Below, piece by piece: positions 21,961 to 34,104 of a stretch of DNA of 64,000 bases. The stretch lies in NCBI RefSeq assembly GCF_011745365.1, contig NW_024468913.1, forward strand, positions 124,001 through 188,000. Direction: 5' to 3'. Each line of letters opens with the position of its first letter. Within the stretch, counting starts at the first letter, position 1. Both the position numbers and the translations under genes were made by a program. The DNA comes from Cryphonectria parasitica EP155. Taxonomy: Eukaryota; Ascomycota; Sordariomycetes; Diaporthales; Cryphonectriaceae. The notes under the pieces were generated by a model, which did not search any database, was not told the DNA's origin, and saw only the letters and a program-made list of their open reading frames with translations.

Positions 21961-24900
21961 ATGGACAGCCGAACCCTGACACCTGGCGCCAGTGAGACGC
22001 AGTCCGTGGCGGAGCAACAGCTCGAGGCTCAAGGGGCACGTTTGGGTCACGACGAAGACTGGGAGCTGAGGCCGGAGGTGGTGGCTTTCCAGGAGCGTGA
22101 CCAGCGCTCAGGAGCACCAGGGCGAGGACTTGGAGTAACATGGAAAAATCTCAGTGTTCAGGTTGTCAGCGCCGATGCCGCCATCCATGAGAATGTCGGG
22201 TCTCAGTTCAACATCCCAAAGCTTGTGCAGCAGTCTCGCCACAAGCCGCCGCTAAAAACCATCCTCGACGACAGCCATGGCTGTGTTAAGCCTGGAGAGA
22301 TGTTGTTAGTTTTGGGTAGGCCGGGGTCTGGCTGCACGACACTTCTGAATATACTTTCTAACCGCAGGGCTGGATTTGCGTCCGTCACTGGGGACGTCCA
22401 CTACGGCTCGATGACCTCAGAAGAAGCGAAGAGTTTCCGAGGTCAGATCGTCATGAACAGCGAGGAGGAGTTGTTTTTTCCTACCCTGACGGTCGGCCAG
22501 ACGCTAGACTTTGCTACGCGCCTGAAAATTCCAGCCAAGTTACCTGAGGGCGTCACCTCCCCCGAGGACTACCGAAAAGAACAACGGGATTTTCTTCTTC
22601 GATCGATGCGCATTGACCATACCCAGGATACCATGGTGGGCAACGAGTTTGTTCGTGGGGTGTCTGGCGGCGAAAGGAAAAGGGTGTCTATCATCGAGAC
22701 CTTGGCCACGCGCGGCTCCGTGTTCTGCTGGGACAACAGCACTCGAGGTCTTGATGCAAGCACGTGAGTTCATCCACTATTGCTATTATGCGCGAGTATC
22801 TCTCTTGCGGAACCCCTCTCTAACATGGCGTCCTGTACTTAGTGCTTTGGAGTATGCCAAGTCCATCCGAGCCATGACAGACGTGCTAGGCCTCTCATCC
22901 ATCGTAACGCTGTATCAGGCCGGCAACGGCATCTACAATCTCTTCGATAAGGTTCTCGTCTTGGACTCTGGCAAAGAAGTCTTCTACGGCCCTCTGCAGG
23001 AAGCCAAGCCTTTCATGCAGGACCTAGGATTCATCTGTGCCGAGGGTGCCAATGTGGCAGACTACCTCACGGGCGTTACTGTTCCTACAGAACGTAAGGT
23101 AAGGCCGGAAAAAATGGACATGTTTCCGCGCACTGCCGCCGCGCTCAGGTCTGCATATCAGAAATCACCCATCTATACTCGCATGATCGCAGAGTACGAC
23201 TACCCGGACAGCCAGGCGGCCAAGGACAACACAGAAAAGTTGCATCAGGGCGTGGCCATGGAGAAGAACCATCGACTCCCTTCCAGCAGCCCCTTGACTG
23301 TCGGTTTCGTGGACCAGGTGGTAGCCTGTGTCAAGCGACAATACCAGATCGTCTGGGGCGACAAGGCTACCTTTCTCATCAAGCAAATATCGACTCTTGC
23401 CCAGGCGCTGATCACCGGATCCCTGTTCTACAACGCCCCCGACACCTCTGCTGGGCTGTTCATCAAGTCTGGGGCCCTCTTCTTCTCCCTCCTCTTCAAC
23501 TCGCTGCTCGCCATGGCTGAGGTCACTGAGTCCTTCAGCGGTCGCCCTGTTCTCCTCAAGCACAAGAACTTTGCCTTCTTCCACCCTGCCGCTTTCTGCA
23601 TCGCACAAATTGCCGCCGATATCCCGCTCCTTCTGTTCCAGGTCTCCATTTTCTCTCTTGTGCTGTACTTTATGGTTGGTCTGACCATGACTGCTGGCGC
23701 TTTCTTCACCTACTGGATCCTTGTATTCTCTGTAACCATGGCAAGTCTTCGACAGCTCTTCCATTTCTTCCTTGTAAGCTTACCGGAGCCCTTGCTAATG
23801 GCAAACGTGACAGTGTATGACAGCTTTGTTCCGAGCCATCGGTGCGGCCTTTTCCACTTTTGACGGAGCCTCCAAGGTTTCTGGTCTTCTTGTCATGTGC
23901 AGCGTGATGGTAGGTCTCTCTCATCTCTCTCTCACACCCATTTGGGATGCACAATTGCATACCAAGTATACACGAAATAATTGCTAACTAACTATAATCA
24001 CAGTACACGGGATACATGATCCAGAAGCCCGCAATGCATCCATGGTTTGTTTGGATCTTCTGGATCGATCCTCTTGCATACGGATTCGATGCTCTTCTCT
24101 CGAATGAATTTCACGGAAAGCACATCGATTGTGTCAGCAATAACCTTGTCCCCTCCGGCGTAGGGTATGACAACACCTACGCCTCTTGTGCAGGCATTGG
24201 TGGTGCTATCCAGGGCGAGACGTTCGTCACCGGAGACAACTATTTGGCGTCGCTCTCGTATAGTCACGCTCACCTATGGAGGAACTTTGGTATTGTCTGG
24301 GCCTGGTGGGTCCTGTTTGTTGCCATCACTGTCTTCTCCACCTCGCGCTGGAAGTCTTCCTCCGAGAGTGGTCCGTCTCTGCTCATCCCAAGGGAGAAGG
24401 CCAAGGTTGCTAGGGCGCTTCAGGTCGACACCGAGGCCCAAAGCACTGAGAAGGATGGCGCCACCACCACTGGGTACCGCAGTGGCGATGAGACGGCCGT
24501 GGAAACCAGTGGTGAGAGCAGCATCGATAAGCACCTCGTCCGCAACACATCCGTTTTCACATGGAAGCATCTCTCATATACCGTCAAGACACCACACGGT
24601 GATCGTCAGCTGCTCGATAATGTTCAGGGCTGGGTGAAGCCAGGGATGCTAGGGGCCCTGATGGGTTCAAGTGGTGCTGGAAAGACGACTTTGTTGGACG
24701 TCCTCGCGCAGCGGAAGACCGAAGGCACAATTCGTGGGTCCATTCTTGTGGATGGACGTGAGCTTCCGGTCTCTTTCCAACGGTCTGCGGGGTACTGCGA
24801 GCAACTCGATGTGCACGAGCCCTTTGCAACAGTCCGAGAGGCCCTCGAGTTCTCTGCCTTGCTGCGGCAGCCTCGCCACGTTCCTCGTGAGGAGAAGCTC

Positions 24901-26454
24901 AAATACGTTGACACAATCATCGAGCTCCTCGAACTCCATGACCTCGCAGACACTCTGATCGGGCATGTTGGCGCAGGATTGAGTGTCGAGCAGAGAAAGC
25001 GTGTGACAATCGGGGTGGAGCTCGTCTCCAAGCCGAGTATCCTGATCTTCCTGGACGAACCCACCTCGGGTCTGGACGGGCAGTCGGCCTACAACACTGT
25101 TCGCTTCCTTCGCAAGCTGGCCGATGTTGGCCAGGCAGTGCTCGTTACAATCCATCAACCGTCTGCGCAGCTCTTTGCTCAGTTCGACACTCTACTCCTG
25201 CTCGCCAAGGGTGGCAAGACGGTCTACTTTGGCGACATTGGCGAGAACGGTGCAGTTGTTAAGAGTTACTTTTCTCGATATGGCGCTTCGTGTCCGGAAG
25301 AGGCCAACCCTGCTGAGCATATGATCGACGTCGTCTCGGGCCATCTCTCTCAGGGTCGTGACTGGAACCAGGTCTGGCTAGAGTCGCCTGAGCATGCAGC
25401 AGTCACCAAGGAACTGGACCAGATCGTTGCCGACGCTCAGGCGCGCCCACCAGGGACCCTCGATGATGGTCACGAGTTCGCTATGCCCCTCTGGGATCAG
25501 GTCAAGATTGTAACACACCGGATGAACAGCGCTCTGTGGCGCAACACCGACTACATCAACAATAAATTCGCTCTCCACGTCACTAATGCGCTATTCAATG
25601 GCTTCTCCTTCTGGATGATCGGCGACTCCATCACTGATCTGCAGCTGCGCCTCTTCACAATCTTCAATTTTATCTTTGTGGCTCCCGGTGTCATAAATCA
25701 ACTGCAACCGCTGTTCATCGAGCGCCGCGATATATTTGAGGCGCGCGAGAAGAAATCCAAGATGTATTCGTGGTCTGCCTTTGTCACTGGCTTGGTCTTC
25801 TCCGAATTTCCCTACCTCTGCATCTGCGCTGTGCTCTATTTTGTCTGTTGGTACTACACCGTGGGCTTCCCGTCCGAGTCCACCCGGGCTGGCGGCACCT
25901 TTTTCGTCATGCTTATGTACGAATTCGTGTACACAGGCATTGGTCAATTCATTGCAGCATACGCCCCCAATGCCATTTTCGCTTCGCTAGCAAACCCAGT
26001 CATCATCGGCACCCTGGTCTCTTTCTGCGGCGTTCTGGTCCCGTACGCTTCCATCAACGTCTTTTGGCGGTACTGGATATACTGGATGAACCCTTTCAAC
26101 TACCTCATGGGCAGCATGCTCGTCTTTGATGTTTGGGGCACCGACGTCACTTGCAAGAAAGATGAGCTTGCTATCTTCGACCCGCCCAACGGGACTACCT
26201 GCGAGGTGTACTTGGCCGATTACATGAAGGGCAGTGGAATCCTGAGTAACCTTCTGAACCCGAGCGCCACGAGCGGGTGCGAGGTATGTCAGTACCGAGA
26301 CGGAAGTGGCTACCTGGAGACCTTGAACTTGAAGTCTTACTCCTACGGCTGGCGGGATGCGGGAATTGTGGTCTTGTTTGCATGCTCCAGCTATGCCTTG
26401 GTCTACGTGCTGATGAAGTTGAGGACGAAGATGAGCAAGAAAGCCGAGGAGTAA
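21961..26454 (+). CDS. PDR-type (ABCG) full-size ABC transporter
   Basis: Exons 21961-22763, 22843-23740, 23814-23909 and 24004-26454 give 1,415 aa in the order NBD-TMD-NBD-TMD. NBD1 has the degenerate Walker [10 protein letters not shown] (about 119-127), signature VSGGERKR (about 234) and Walker [18 protein letters not shown]2 has Walker [10 protein letters not shown] (about 820), the altered signature LSVEQRKR (about 925) and Walker [15 protein letters not shown]. This asymmetry is normal for fungal PDR pumps, which sit in the plasma membrane and export drugs, phytoalexins and metabolites. Intron 2 uses a GC donor (GCAAGT). An in-frame TTG lies just upstream, but ATG 21961 is the start. 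A Zn2Cys6 regulator is divergent and a P450 follows, so a role in efflux of toxic plant or self-made compounds is likely; the substrate is unknown. Confidence 0.95.
23741..23813 (+). other. GC-AG intron in the ABC transporter gene
   Basis: The exon ends ACC ATG and the intron starts GCAAGT, the ideal GC-donor hexamer, then ends GTGACAG. Splicing restores the conserved [18 protein letters not shown] segment, and no GT donor gives that frame. Confidence 0.8.
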
Positions 26455-28197
26455 AGAATGGGAAAGTTGGGAAAGTAAGCTTTTTTAGATGTAAATAACC
26501 TTTTTAATATTCTTATTTTCTTCTACGCGACAGGCATACTTTGCATGCGCTCGGCATCTCGAGGCGGTCATGTGCCTTTGTTCCAGTTTGAATATCGCGA
26601 TCCATTCATAATTCATCAGATGGCGAGGACCTCCTGGTCAAAGAACTCAAAGACAAACTTCAACGAGACGACATAATGCCTTGAACATCATTTCGGTCAG
26701 TGACATCAGTTTCAACAGCGTGACGAGAGCGGCGGCAGCAAATGGCATAGATCGACTAAATACAGCGAGGTAAGTTTTACTTTACCTGTTCTTGATATCA
26801 TCTTCCTGAATATCGTTTCATCCACGGCTTTCATTGAGCTCCCGCTAGTGTGATAATGCATTTGACTATTTCATTGCACTTTGTTTTACACTGGTCAAGA
26901 ATCGCTGCAAAGAAAGCGATGACAAGAGATAGAAGAAGGGCGGGGCCCTACAACAGTCCGAGAGCCGTAGACTAGGAAAAGGGATCAGGGCCCTCATGCA
27001 GATGTTACAACCGAAACTCCCCACCCCCGTGATCAACCCTGCAATACGCCCCATGGGGCCCATAAGAAGTTTCGGGTAAACATCACCCCAAGTCGGCGGC
27101 CCGCGCCGATAGTCATTGAGCTCGAGCTAATATAGTAGCTTTATCCAAATACGGCTGCCAACTATGATAATGCGCTTATCATGCAACATGGGGCGACGCT
27201 TGTGTCTAAAGAGAGATATCGTGTTATAGGGGAAGACGACTTTGAGTGGCACATTATCTACCACTTGCATATTGCCCAAAACCTGCTCCAAGGCGTTTCA
27301 CAGGCTGCAGCACGGCAAGGAACCACGCTGGTGGTAGGCCGATACTATCTGCATCAATCAGGGTGACTCGGAGCTAGCAGGTCAAACAAATGGGAGAGGT
27401 GTCGTTCTGCTATAGTGTATGCTTTGTTGACAAAGATGTTCCCAGGGACATTCAGTTGGATAGAGAAGAGGTTGTTAGAGGTTTTAGTTCGCGGGCTTGA
27501 TGACAGATCGTGGAGCAGTACGAGTGGGCTCACTTCAACTGACCCTGCTTGTCTCGTCAAACTCGTGTGCCGATCATGGCTCACGCACTTTTGGAGCGAA
27601 TCTGGCATGAGGTCTTCCGATCTGTGACGAGCTTAAATTAGCGTTCTATCTACTTAACTTTGTCGTTTGAGATCGCTGTGTCAAATGAGATCGATATGAA
27701 CAGACACCGACAACATATAAAGGAGAAACGCTCGCTTACTATGCCATGAATTCCATACGTTCTTGTGACAACATTGCACACAGTGCTTGACACCGTCTAT
27801 TGGTGGGGTTTCAGGCAATGCATCGTTCTTGCTGCTAAGGCACGAACCGTCAGCCTCAAAGGTCAAATGCCGAGTGTCCCCAATTAATCTGGGAGGGGTT
27901 GACAAAAGGATCTGCACAAGACGAATCGCGCAAAGTTTAAACAAGACACGCAACGGAAATATCAAACAATCCGTTCCTCCTTTTGGTCTGGGTCCAAGGA
28001 ATATTCGGATTCCAGTGCAGCACCGAGTGATACCCGGTGCCAATATATGTGCTGAGCATCATTGGTTGCATGTGAGAGAAAGAGGGGGCTTCAGGCCGTG
28101 GACGTTATATATCCGTCGACTGTGGTATCGCTAAGAACGGCTTCACTTCGACTCGTCAAATTCCAACCCCTTCTTTCAATCAAAATTCCTGGCAAAT
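26455..28197. other. Intergenic region with possible decayed coding fragments
   Basis: Transporter 3' flank and P450 promoter. Minus-strand frames at 27354-27620 and 27690-27880 look mildly protein-like but cannot be joined without a stop, and I recognise no family. Confidence 0.4.
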
Positions 28198-29980
28198 ATG
28201 CTTGAGCTACTGTTGACACATACGGCCATAGGCTTGATATTCCTCATCGCTATAGTATTGTACGCAGTGTCTTTACTTCGACAATGGATGAAATACCCAG
28301 ATGCACCTGGTCCGCTACTTGCGCGATTCACAAACATGTGGCAGACGTACAAGATGGCAAAAGGCAATTTTCATCACGACAATATTAAAATGCATGATGA
28401 ATATGGTACGCATCTCATGTTCATTGATACTACTTGCATTTTTTTGTCCAAGCTGAATTTCCTCAATCTTCATTCTTCTAGGCAAAATCGTTCGAACCGG
28501 TCCCGACTCTTACAGCATCAACGACCTAGCGGCAGCCAAGATCATCTATGGCCATGGCACACGTTTCACAAAGTCTGATTGGTATCGGGTGTGGGATGTT
28601 CCTTTTGACATTCATGATGTCAATCTCTTCGCACAACAGAATATCGAGCAACACGCTACCGCACGTCGACGCTACGCCAATCTCTATGCCATGTCTACCC
28701 TGGTCGGCTACGAGCCTCATGTGAACGACTGCATCCAAGTGCTATGTACAGAGCTGGCCGACTGCTGCAAGACTGGAGAGAACCTTGATATGGGAAGGTG
28801 GTTTCAGTATTATGCATTTGATGTGATCGGGTCCATAACGGTGAGGTCAAAATTTCCCCGCAGAATGCCTCGTGTCTTATTCTGCTGACGCGTAGTCTCC
28901 CAGTTCTCACGGCCCTTTGGTTTCATGAAATCCAAGACAGATGTCCACGGCCTCATAGCAGCCCTTGGCAACACCCTCGAAGTTTTTCAACTAGTGGGAA
29001 TGTTCCCTGCTATTATACCCATCCACACCTGGCTGATGTCGGCGATGAGCAAAAGCAGCAACAAATTGCTGGTATTCGCCAACACATGCATTAACGAGGC
29101 CAAGAAGAATCTGCTACATGGGATTGACGACGAATCCGAGATTCTGAAGCAGGTGCAGACGCCGCCGGACTTTTGTTCCAAGCTACTGGCAATGGCGGAT
29201 AACCCAGACAGCAAGATACGTGGAGGCCTCGCCCCCGACCAGCTTGTAATAGGCTCATGCCTGGCGAACATCTTTGCAGGAAGCGACACGACTTCAATAA
29301 CGCTCACTGCGACATTGTTTGAAATATTAGCACGACCAGAGGTGCTTGTCAAGCTGCGCGCAGAGCTCGATGAGGCATCTACCCATGGTCAGCTGAGCGA
29401 TCCCCCAACATTTCAAGAGACACAGCGGCTCGCCTACCTACAAGCCACCTTGAAGGAGGCTCTTCGTATACATCCTGCCACGGGGTTACCTCTCTGGAGG
29501 CAGGTCCCCTCAGGCGGTGTGACGCTATGCGGAACATATTTCCCCCCCGGCACAAACGTCGGAGTGAATTCGTGGGTGGCGCATCAGAATCAGGAGATCT
29601 GGGGCTCCGATGCCCACACATTTCGTCCAGAGAGGTACGTGTCACCGCTGTGGTGACTTGAAGCTGGTTCGGACCAGGATATACAAAGCATGATCAAGTA
29701 GGTATCCGCATTGTTTGACGGGTGCTAACTCTCAATCTATAGATGGATCGACGCTCCAGAAGAGAAATTGCGTGAAATGAACGCATTCTTTATGCCATTC
29801 GGGCTGGGATCACGCACTTGTATTGGCAAGAACATCAGTCTGCTGGAAATCTCCAAAGTCATCCCTCACCTGATCAGGAAATTTGATTTGAGCTTGGAAA
29901 ATCATACGCTCCCTGCAAGGTGTGCTTGGTTTGTTAAACCGCACAATTGTATGGTATCAATTCGCATGAGAGGGCAGTGA
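28198..29980 (+). CDS. Cytochrome P450, pisatin demethylase-like
   Basis: Exons 28198-28405, 28482-28840, 28904-29634 and 29743-29980 give 511 aa. It has an N-terminal anchor (LLLTHTAIGLIFLIAIVLY), a PDAPGPLLARFTNMW hinge, EYGKIVRTGPDSYSINDLAA and IIYGHGTRFTKSDWY typical of pisatin demethylase-like P450s, the I-helix AGSDTT, ExxR in KEALRIH, and the heme loop FMPFGLGSRTCIGKN with Cys near residue 459. At intron 2 the second of two nearby acceptors (CCCAG at 28903) must be used to give DVIGSITFSRPFGF. It lies downstream of, and in the same direction as, the PDR pump. The actual substrate cannot be read from sequence. Confidence 0.92.
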
Positions 29981-30617
29981 AGCGACTTTCCCAATCCCCT
30001 GGCCTGGGCAGAGATTTTATACAGCAAGGACCTAGACCTCCCGATGTACGGGCTTGACATCACCTGCCCTGTACGATTTATCGTAGTCATCATAATGCGG
30101 CGCATCACCACTTTCATCTGAGCGGAAACCGAATGCTTTTTCGCTTGTGCACATCGTTCTCATAGTTTAGCATTTTGGGTGCTCGGATTGCTGATCCTTG
30201 CCACCGAGAGTGATGTTGAAGTCAGGTAGTGGATCCCGAGATTGGAAGGGTCAAATTCATTCGTGTACTCAAACTCGAGGATAGGTTGTCTATGGCACCC
30301 ACAAATGTGGTCATGCCATGATCACAATATTTGGTGGCGGGGTGACCATTGAAGACCGGACATTAGCGTCATTGATGAAATTATGTGAATTAAGTAGAGT
30401 GTAATGCTGGTTCTATGTAAACGATGTGTCAATCAAGCGTCCAACTTGGTTAAAACCGGTCCATGTCTTGAGGCTGAGCAGACAACCAAGCGGTCAATGG
30501 TCATTTAAAGCTAGAGTTCAACTCAACAAAGTGGCCGCAACAAAACCAAAGTCCTAAAGTATCTGTTTCACGCTATCAAAATTGTTTACAATTAAATTGC
30601 AACAGAGAGACAGTGTT
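29981..30617. other. Convergent intergenic spacer
   Basis: 3' flanks of the P450 and of the minus-strand gene at 30618. No gene seen. Confidence 0.5.
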
Positions 30618-33295
30618 CTATCGTGCCGGACTATTGTAATAATTCAGTGACACCAGGTCAAAGCTAGCAGCTCTTTTGCGCATGCGTCCAGGCTTCTCAC
30701 ATTGGATTCCAGACCGATTTACTGTTGTCACAGCATGTTCCCATATTGATGTACTGGGAGCCTGCTTCTCTTCCGAACCAATACGTACAATCGCTTCGTC
30801 CTCTATCGGACTCTGTGCGCCAGAGCTCTTACGATCAAGACTCGTCTTCCTTTCTGAAGGCCTGGTTTCTGACAAATTTGAATTGGTCAAATTTGCGGGC
30901 TCGGAGTTCGAAGACGGCCGTTGAGCAGGGAGCCCCTTATCTGTTGCTTCGCCTGTTGCGTTGTCTTGTGTGGAGTCTCGACCTTTGTCCGGATTATCTG
31001 CCGGTGCTAGTTGGACTTTCGCCATCGCTGGGCGCACATCAATGAACGACGACCTCCTGTCCTGAGGCATCTTGAATCGTTCCGCTAACTTTGATCGATC
31101 CAATCTGGGTCTATCAAAAGAATGATCTCTCACTTGGGCCGGGCTTTTGCTGCTGTACTCTCTTGGACGGCTTGCTTCTCTTGGTTGCGTTCGGAGTCGC
31201 TCGTGAGATCCTTTTTTACGGAGCTTTGACTGCACATGACGTCTGGCAGTCCTGTACTCAGGCTCGTACTCATATCGGCCGCGACCGACTTCGACAATAT
31301 CGAACCTTCGGTCTGGATAATTTTCTGGATTTATGTTCGATCTTCCCTTGACGTGATAGTTGATCTTCTGCCGCACTGATCCAGGAAGCCAATCGGAGAA
31401 ACGTAGCGCGGCGTGGATGGATGTGTCAAAGGCCGCCATCTCCTCGTCCGATAGCGCCATGAGTAGGACATCTCGCGCAGCCAAACTCAGAACATGATTG
31501 GTTGGTAAATACTCAAAATTCTCCCAAAAGCCGAAAGCAGAGATCTTTGCCCGGAGAAGCCTCTTTGATTCCTCAGTCTCGCAGAGCAAATATTGCGAGA
31601 GACAGGTCCCGAGGTGACCATACAGGTCACCTTGTTTCTGGTCCTGGATTTTGGACAGTTCATCGAACAACAATGCTGGACTCTTCGACCAATCAATGAG
31701 CTCTTGAAGACAGGCGACTTGTAATGAATAGTCTCCCAGAAATCTGGCAGCACCCAATGCCATTTCCACCGCTCTCTTTGCATTATTTGGCATCTCAAGC
31801 GCTTTCCAACCAGGGTTATCGGACTTGATCGGCATATAGTAGGGAATGCCACAGCCTAATCTCTTCGGAACTATCCATAGACCAGGGCCAGGGCTTTCAG
31901 GCCGAGAGAGGGAAAGCTGAGCTTCAGATTGGACGAGCAATTCTTCGGTACTTGTTGCCAGTAGCCAGTACAAAATTGGTCTCGTAATTGCTTGGGCCGG
32001 ATACATTTCTAGTACCGTCTCGCTGATAGGCCTGGCGATGAGAATTGCAGCGGCAGAGAACCTTGTGGAGCGATCATAAGTCGTAGCGCTGAGAGCCAGC
32101 AAAGAGAATATTTCCAAGAGGGTGAGATGAGTAGATTCATCGGCCTCTGTTGTCATCCAATCGTCATGTATGCGTTGAAAAAAGGTCGTCGGGCTGTCGC
32201 ACTCAAAGAAAATGCGCTCAAAGGACCCCCACAGGGGACGTGTCCAGATACAAAAGGCCGCGAGGATGTCTCTCAAGTCCCAGATTCTATTTTCTTTGAG
32301 GAGCTGCTGATATGTCGCTCTCCAGTCAATCCAAGAAGCAGGGTCCGGCGGCAAGAAGAGGGGCTCGACTAACCTCCGATGAGTCGATATCAGACGGATT
32401 AGGAGGCAGAAGATTCGTATCTTTCGCATTTGAGCGTCAGCATGATCGCAAAATCCGCGACACAAAATGAAAGTCATTGAGACAGGAGGAAAAAAGAATG
32501 ATAATACAAGAGGGAATACTAAAGAAGAAGGAGAAGAAAACAAGCGAGGACAAAAGAACGGAAACCAAATTATGGAGAACGTAACGTGGTGACTCGCTTT
32601 CAAGGAATAATGACTGTCCGAGTTTTGAGACGAGCCATTCAACATACCTGCGTAGAGTCGAACTCGCCATCTGGATCCACTGGTAGCCATGCATCTCGCA
32701 TCTCGGCAAAGATCTTTCGCATATCATGCTGATTTGAACTGAAAGCGATCCAGTACATGATTTTCCAGTTGAGATAAGGTCTTTGTGTCCGGCTAATGTC
32801 CGAGGGGAACACATTCTGAGCGTGAGCTTCCAACTGAACAATCGATCTGAAGTCGCCTGCTTCCAACAGCATTTCTGCATAGTGAATGAAGACAAAAGCA
32901 TCGCCTATGTGGTCTTTTAGATGGTTGGTGAAATAGACCTTTGCTCTTCGAAAGTCTCCCATTCGCGTCAGTCGGCTGAACTCTTCAAGCTCGTCTTCAA
33001 TATCCGGAACCAGCTCAAATTCTCTCTGCACCTCGTAGACAAAATCGTCTCCGTCGACAGCTGCAGACCTGTATGACACGACAGATTCCTCCTGAGAGTT
33101 TCCCAGGGTTGGCACGTCGTACAATACTGGGCGAAAGGGGTCTCTACTACGGCGGCGCTGGGGATATGTAATTTCTCCTGCTTCATCGAAGGCAGAATTT
33201 GAGTTGAGTCCATTGGATGCGTACTTCCTTTCGATTATACGGCTATTACGCTTAGCGGAAGCCGCCAAACGATCGCGTCGTGATGTAGGCATCAT
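30618..33295 (-). CDS. Conserved fungal protein of unknown function
   Basis: Two exons, 33295-32648 and 32420-30618, give 816 aa. The single intron (227 bp, GTATGT...AAAG) is the longest in the window and is T-rich. Splicing reads FDSTQIRIFCLLIRLISTHR. The N-terminal ~60 residues are basic and Ser-rich. Residues ~85-210 form amphipathic helices (EFSRLTRMGDFRRAKVYFTN, LLEAGDFRSIVQLEAHAQ) that resemble TPR or PPR-like hairpins, and helices continue to about residue 600. The last ~200 residues are low-complexity, Ser/Arg/Lys-rich and probably disordered. No catalytic motif is visible. A helical-repeat scaffold is my inference. Confidence 0.8.
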
Positions 33296-34104
33296 CTTCC
33301 CTCATCAAGCAGGCGTATGTTTCTCCTGTGATCCAACCACCGGCTACCACCGTCGTTGTTCTGGGGCCCGTACGGTCGTCCCATTTGAAACCCAGTAGCC
33401 AGTATTGACTCGGGTTCGGAAGTGCCCCTATATAACGGGACGAGTATCGGGTGGATGTATCGGGTTATTGTATCGGGTTTCGTCCGAGAATGGATGTCAT
33501 CGCTCGCTTGACAGCATGTGTGTAAGAAGAGTATGTAGGGATCCGTGATATTTAGGAAGAGGTCAGACACAGGAGAAGCGATGGAATCAACCAGCACTTA
33601 GTAATCTTACATAGTGCTTCCTCACCAGCTGACGAAATGTGGTGCTGAGATCAGGCTCCGACTTGTCTTACTGCATATCAGCACAGAACTAAATGAGCAC
33701 AGCCGAGATCAGCATGTATCATAAGCAGCCACCCCCGCTCATGATTTCCAGAAAAGGCTCTTTTTGTCATTGGCGCGTACACATGGAGTTTCAAATGGCG
33801 CTCAGAAGACAATATAATTGGTAAGCTCTTCCTCGTTGATCAGCGCTATTTGATGCAATCCCGCAGCACAGCCTCTTTTATGCTTGGTTGCCAAAGAGGT
33901 CACACAGGATGAGCCGGCCATGCCGGTCTTTGACGCAAGAAGATCTCGGTGAGTCCCTCCCACATTTTCTTCTACTTTGATCTTCCATACATTGACTGAA
34001 CCTCTGGTCTTCATCTGGCACCCTCCGTCCAGCTCTCCTTTGGATTGGTTCCTCAAGAAAAAAAAAAGAAAAAAGAAAAAAACCCGCCCTTCACGATTAG
34101 CAAC
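33296..34104. other. Divergent promoter region
   Basis: It separates two unknown genes. It contains the 13-bp x3 repeat at 33444-33482 and, at 34058-34080, an A-rich leader just before the ATG at 34105. Confidence 0.5.
33444..33482. repeat. Three 13-bp tandem units with core GTATCGGGT
   Basis: GTATCGGGT begins at 33444, 33457 and 33470, a period of exactly 13, with the four spacer bases varying (GGAT, TATT, TTCG after the shared core). It sits 149-187 bp upstream of the 816-aa gene. Confidence 0.85.

Noticed and set aside
23165..25158. Minus-strand ORFs of 146-199 aa inside the ABC transporter
   Set aside because: Antisense shadows of conserved NBD/TMD coding sequence, with no family signal of their own.
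27354..27880. Minus-strand protein-like fragments upstream of the second P450
   Set aside because: The only GTAAGC donor creates a stop in the needed phase; no family recognised.
34045..34104. N-terminal MVPQEKKKKKEK extension of the 482-aa protein
   Set aside because: It starts at TTG and translates an A-rich leader; ATG 34105 is the better start.
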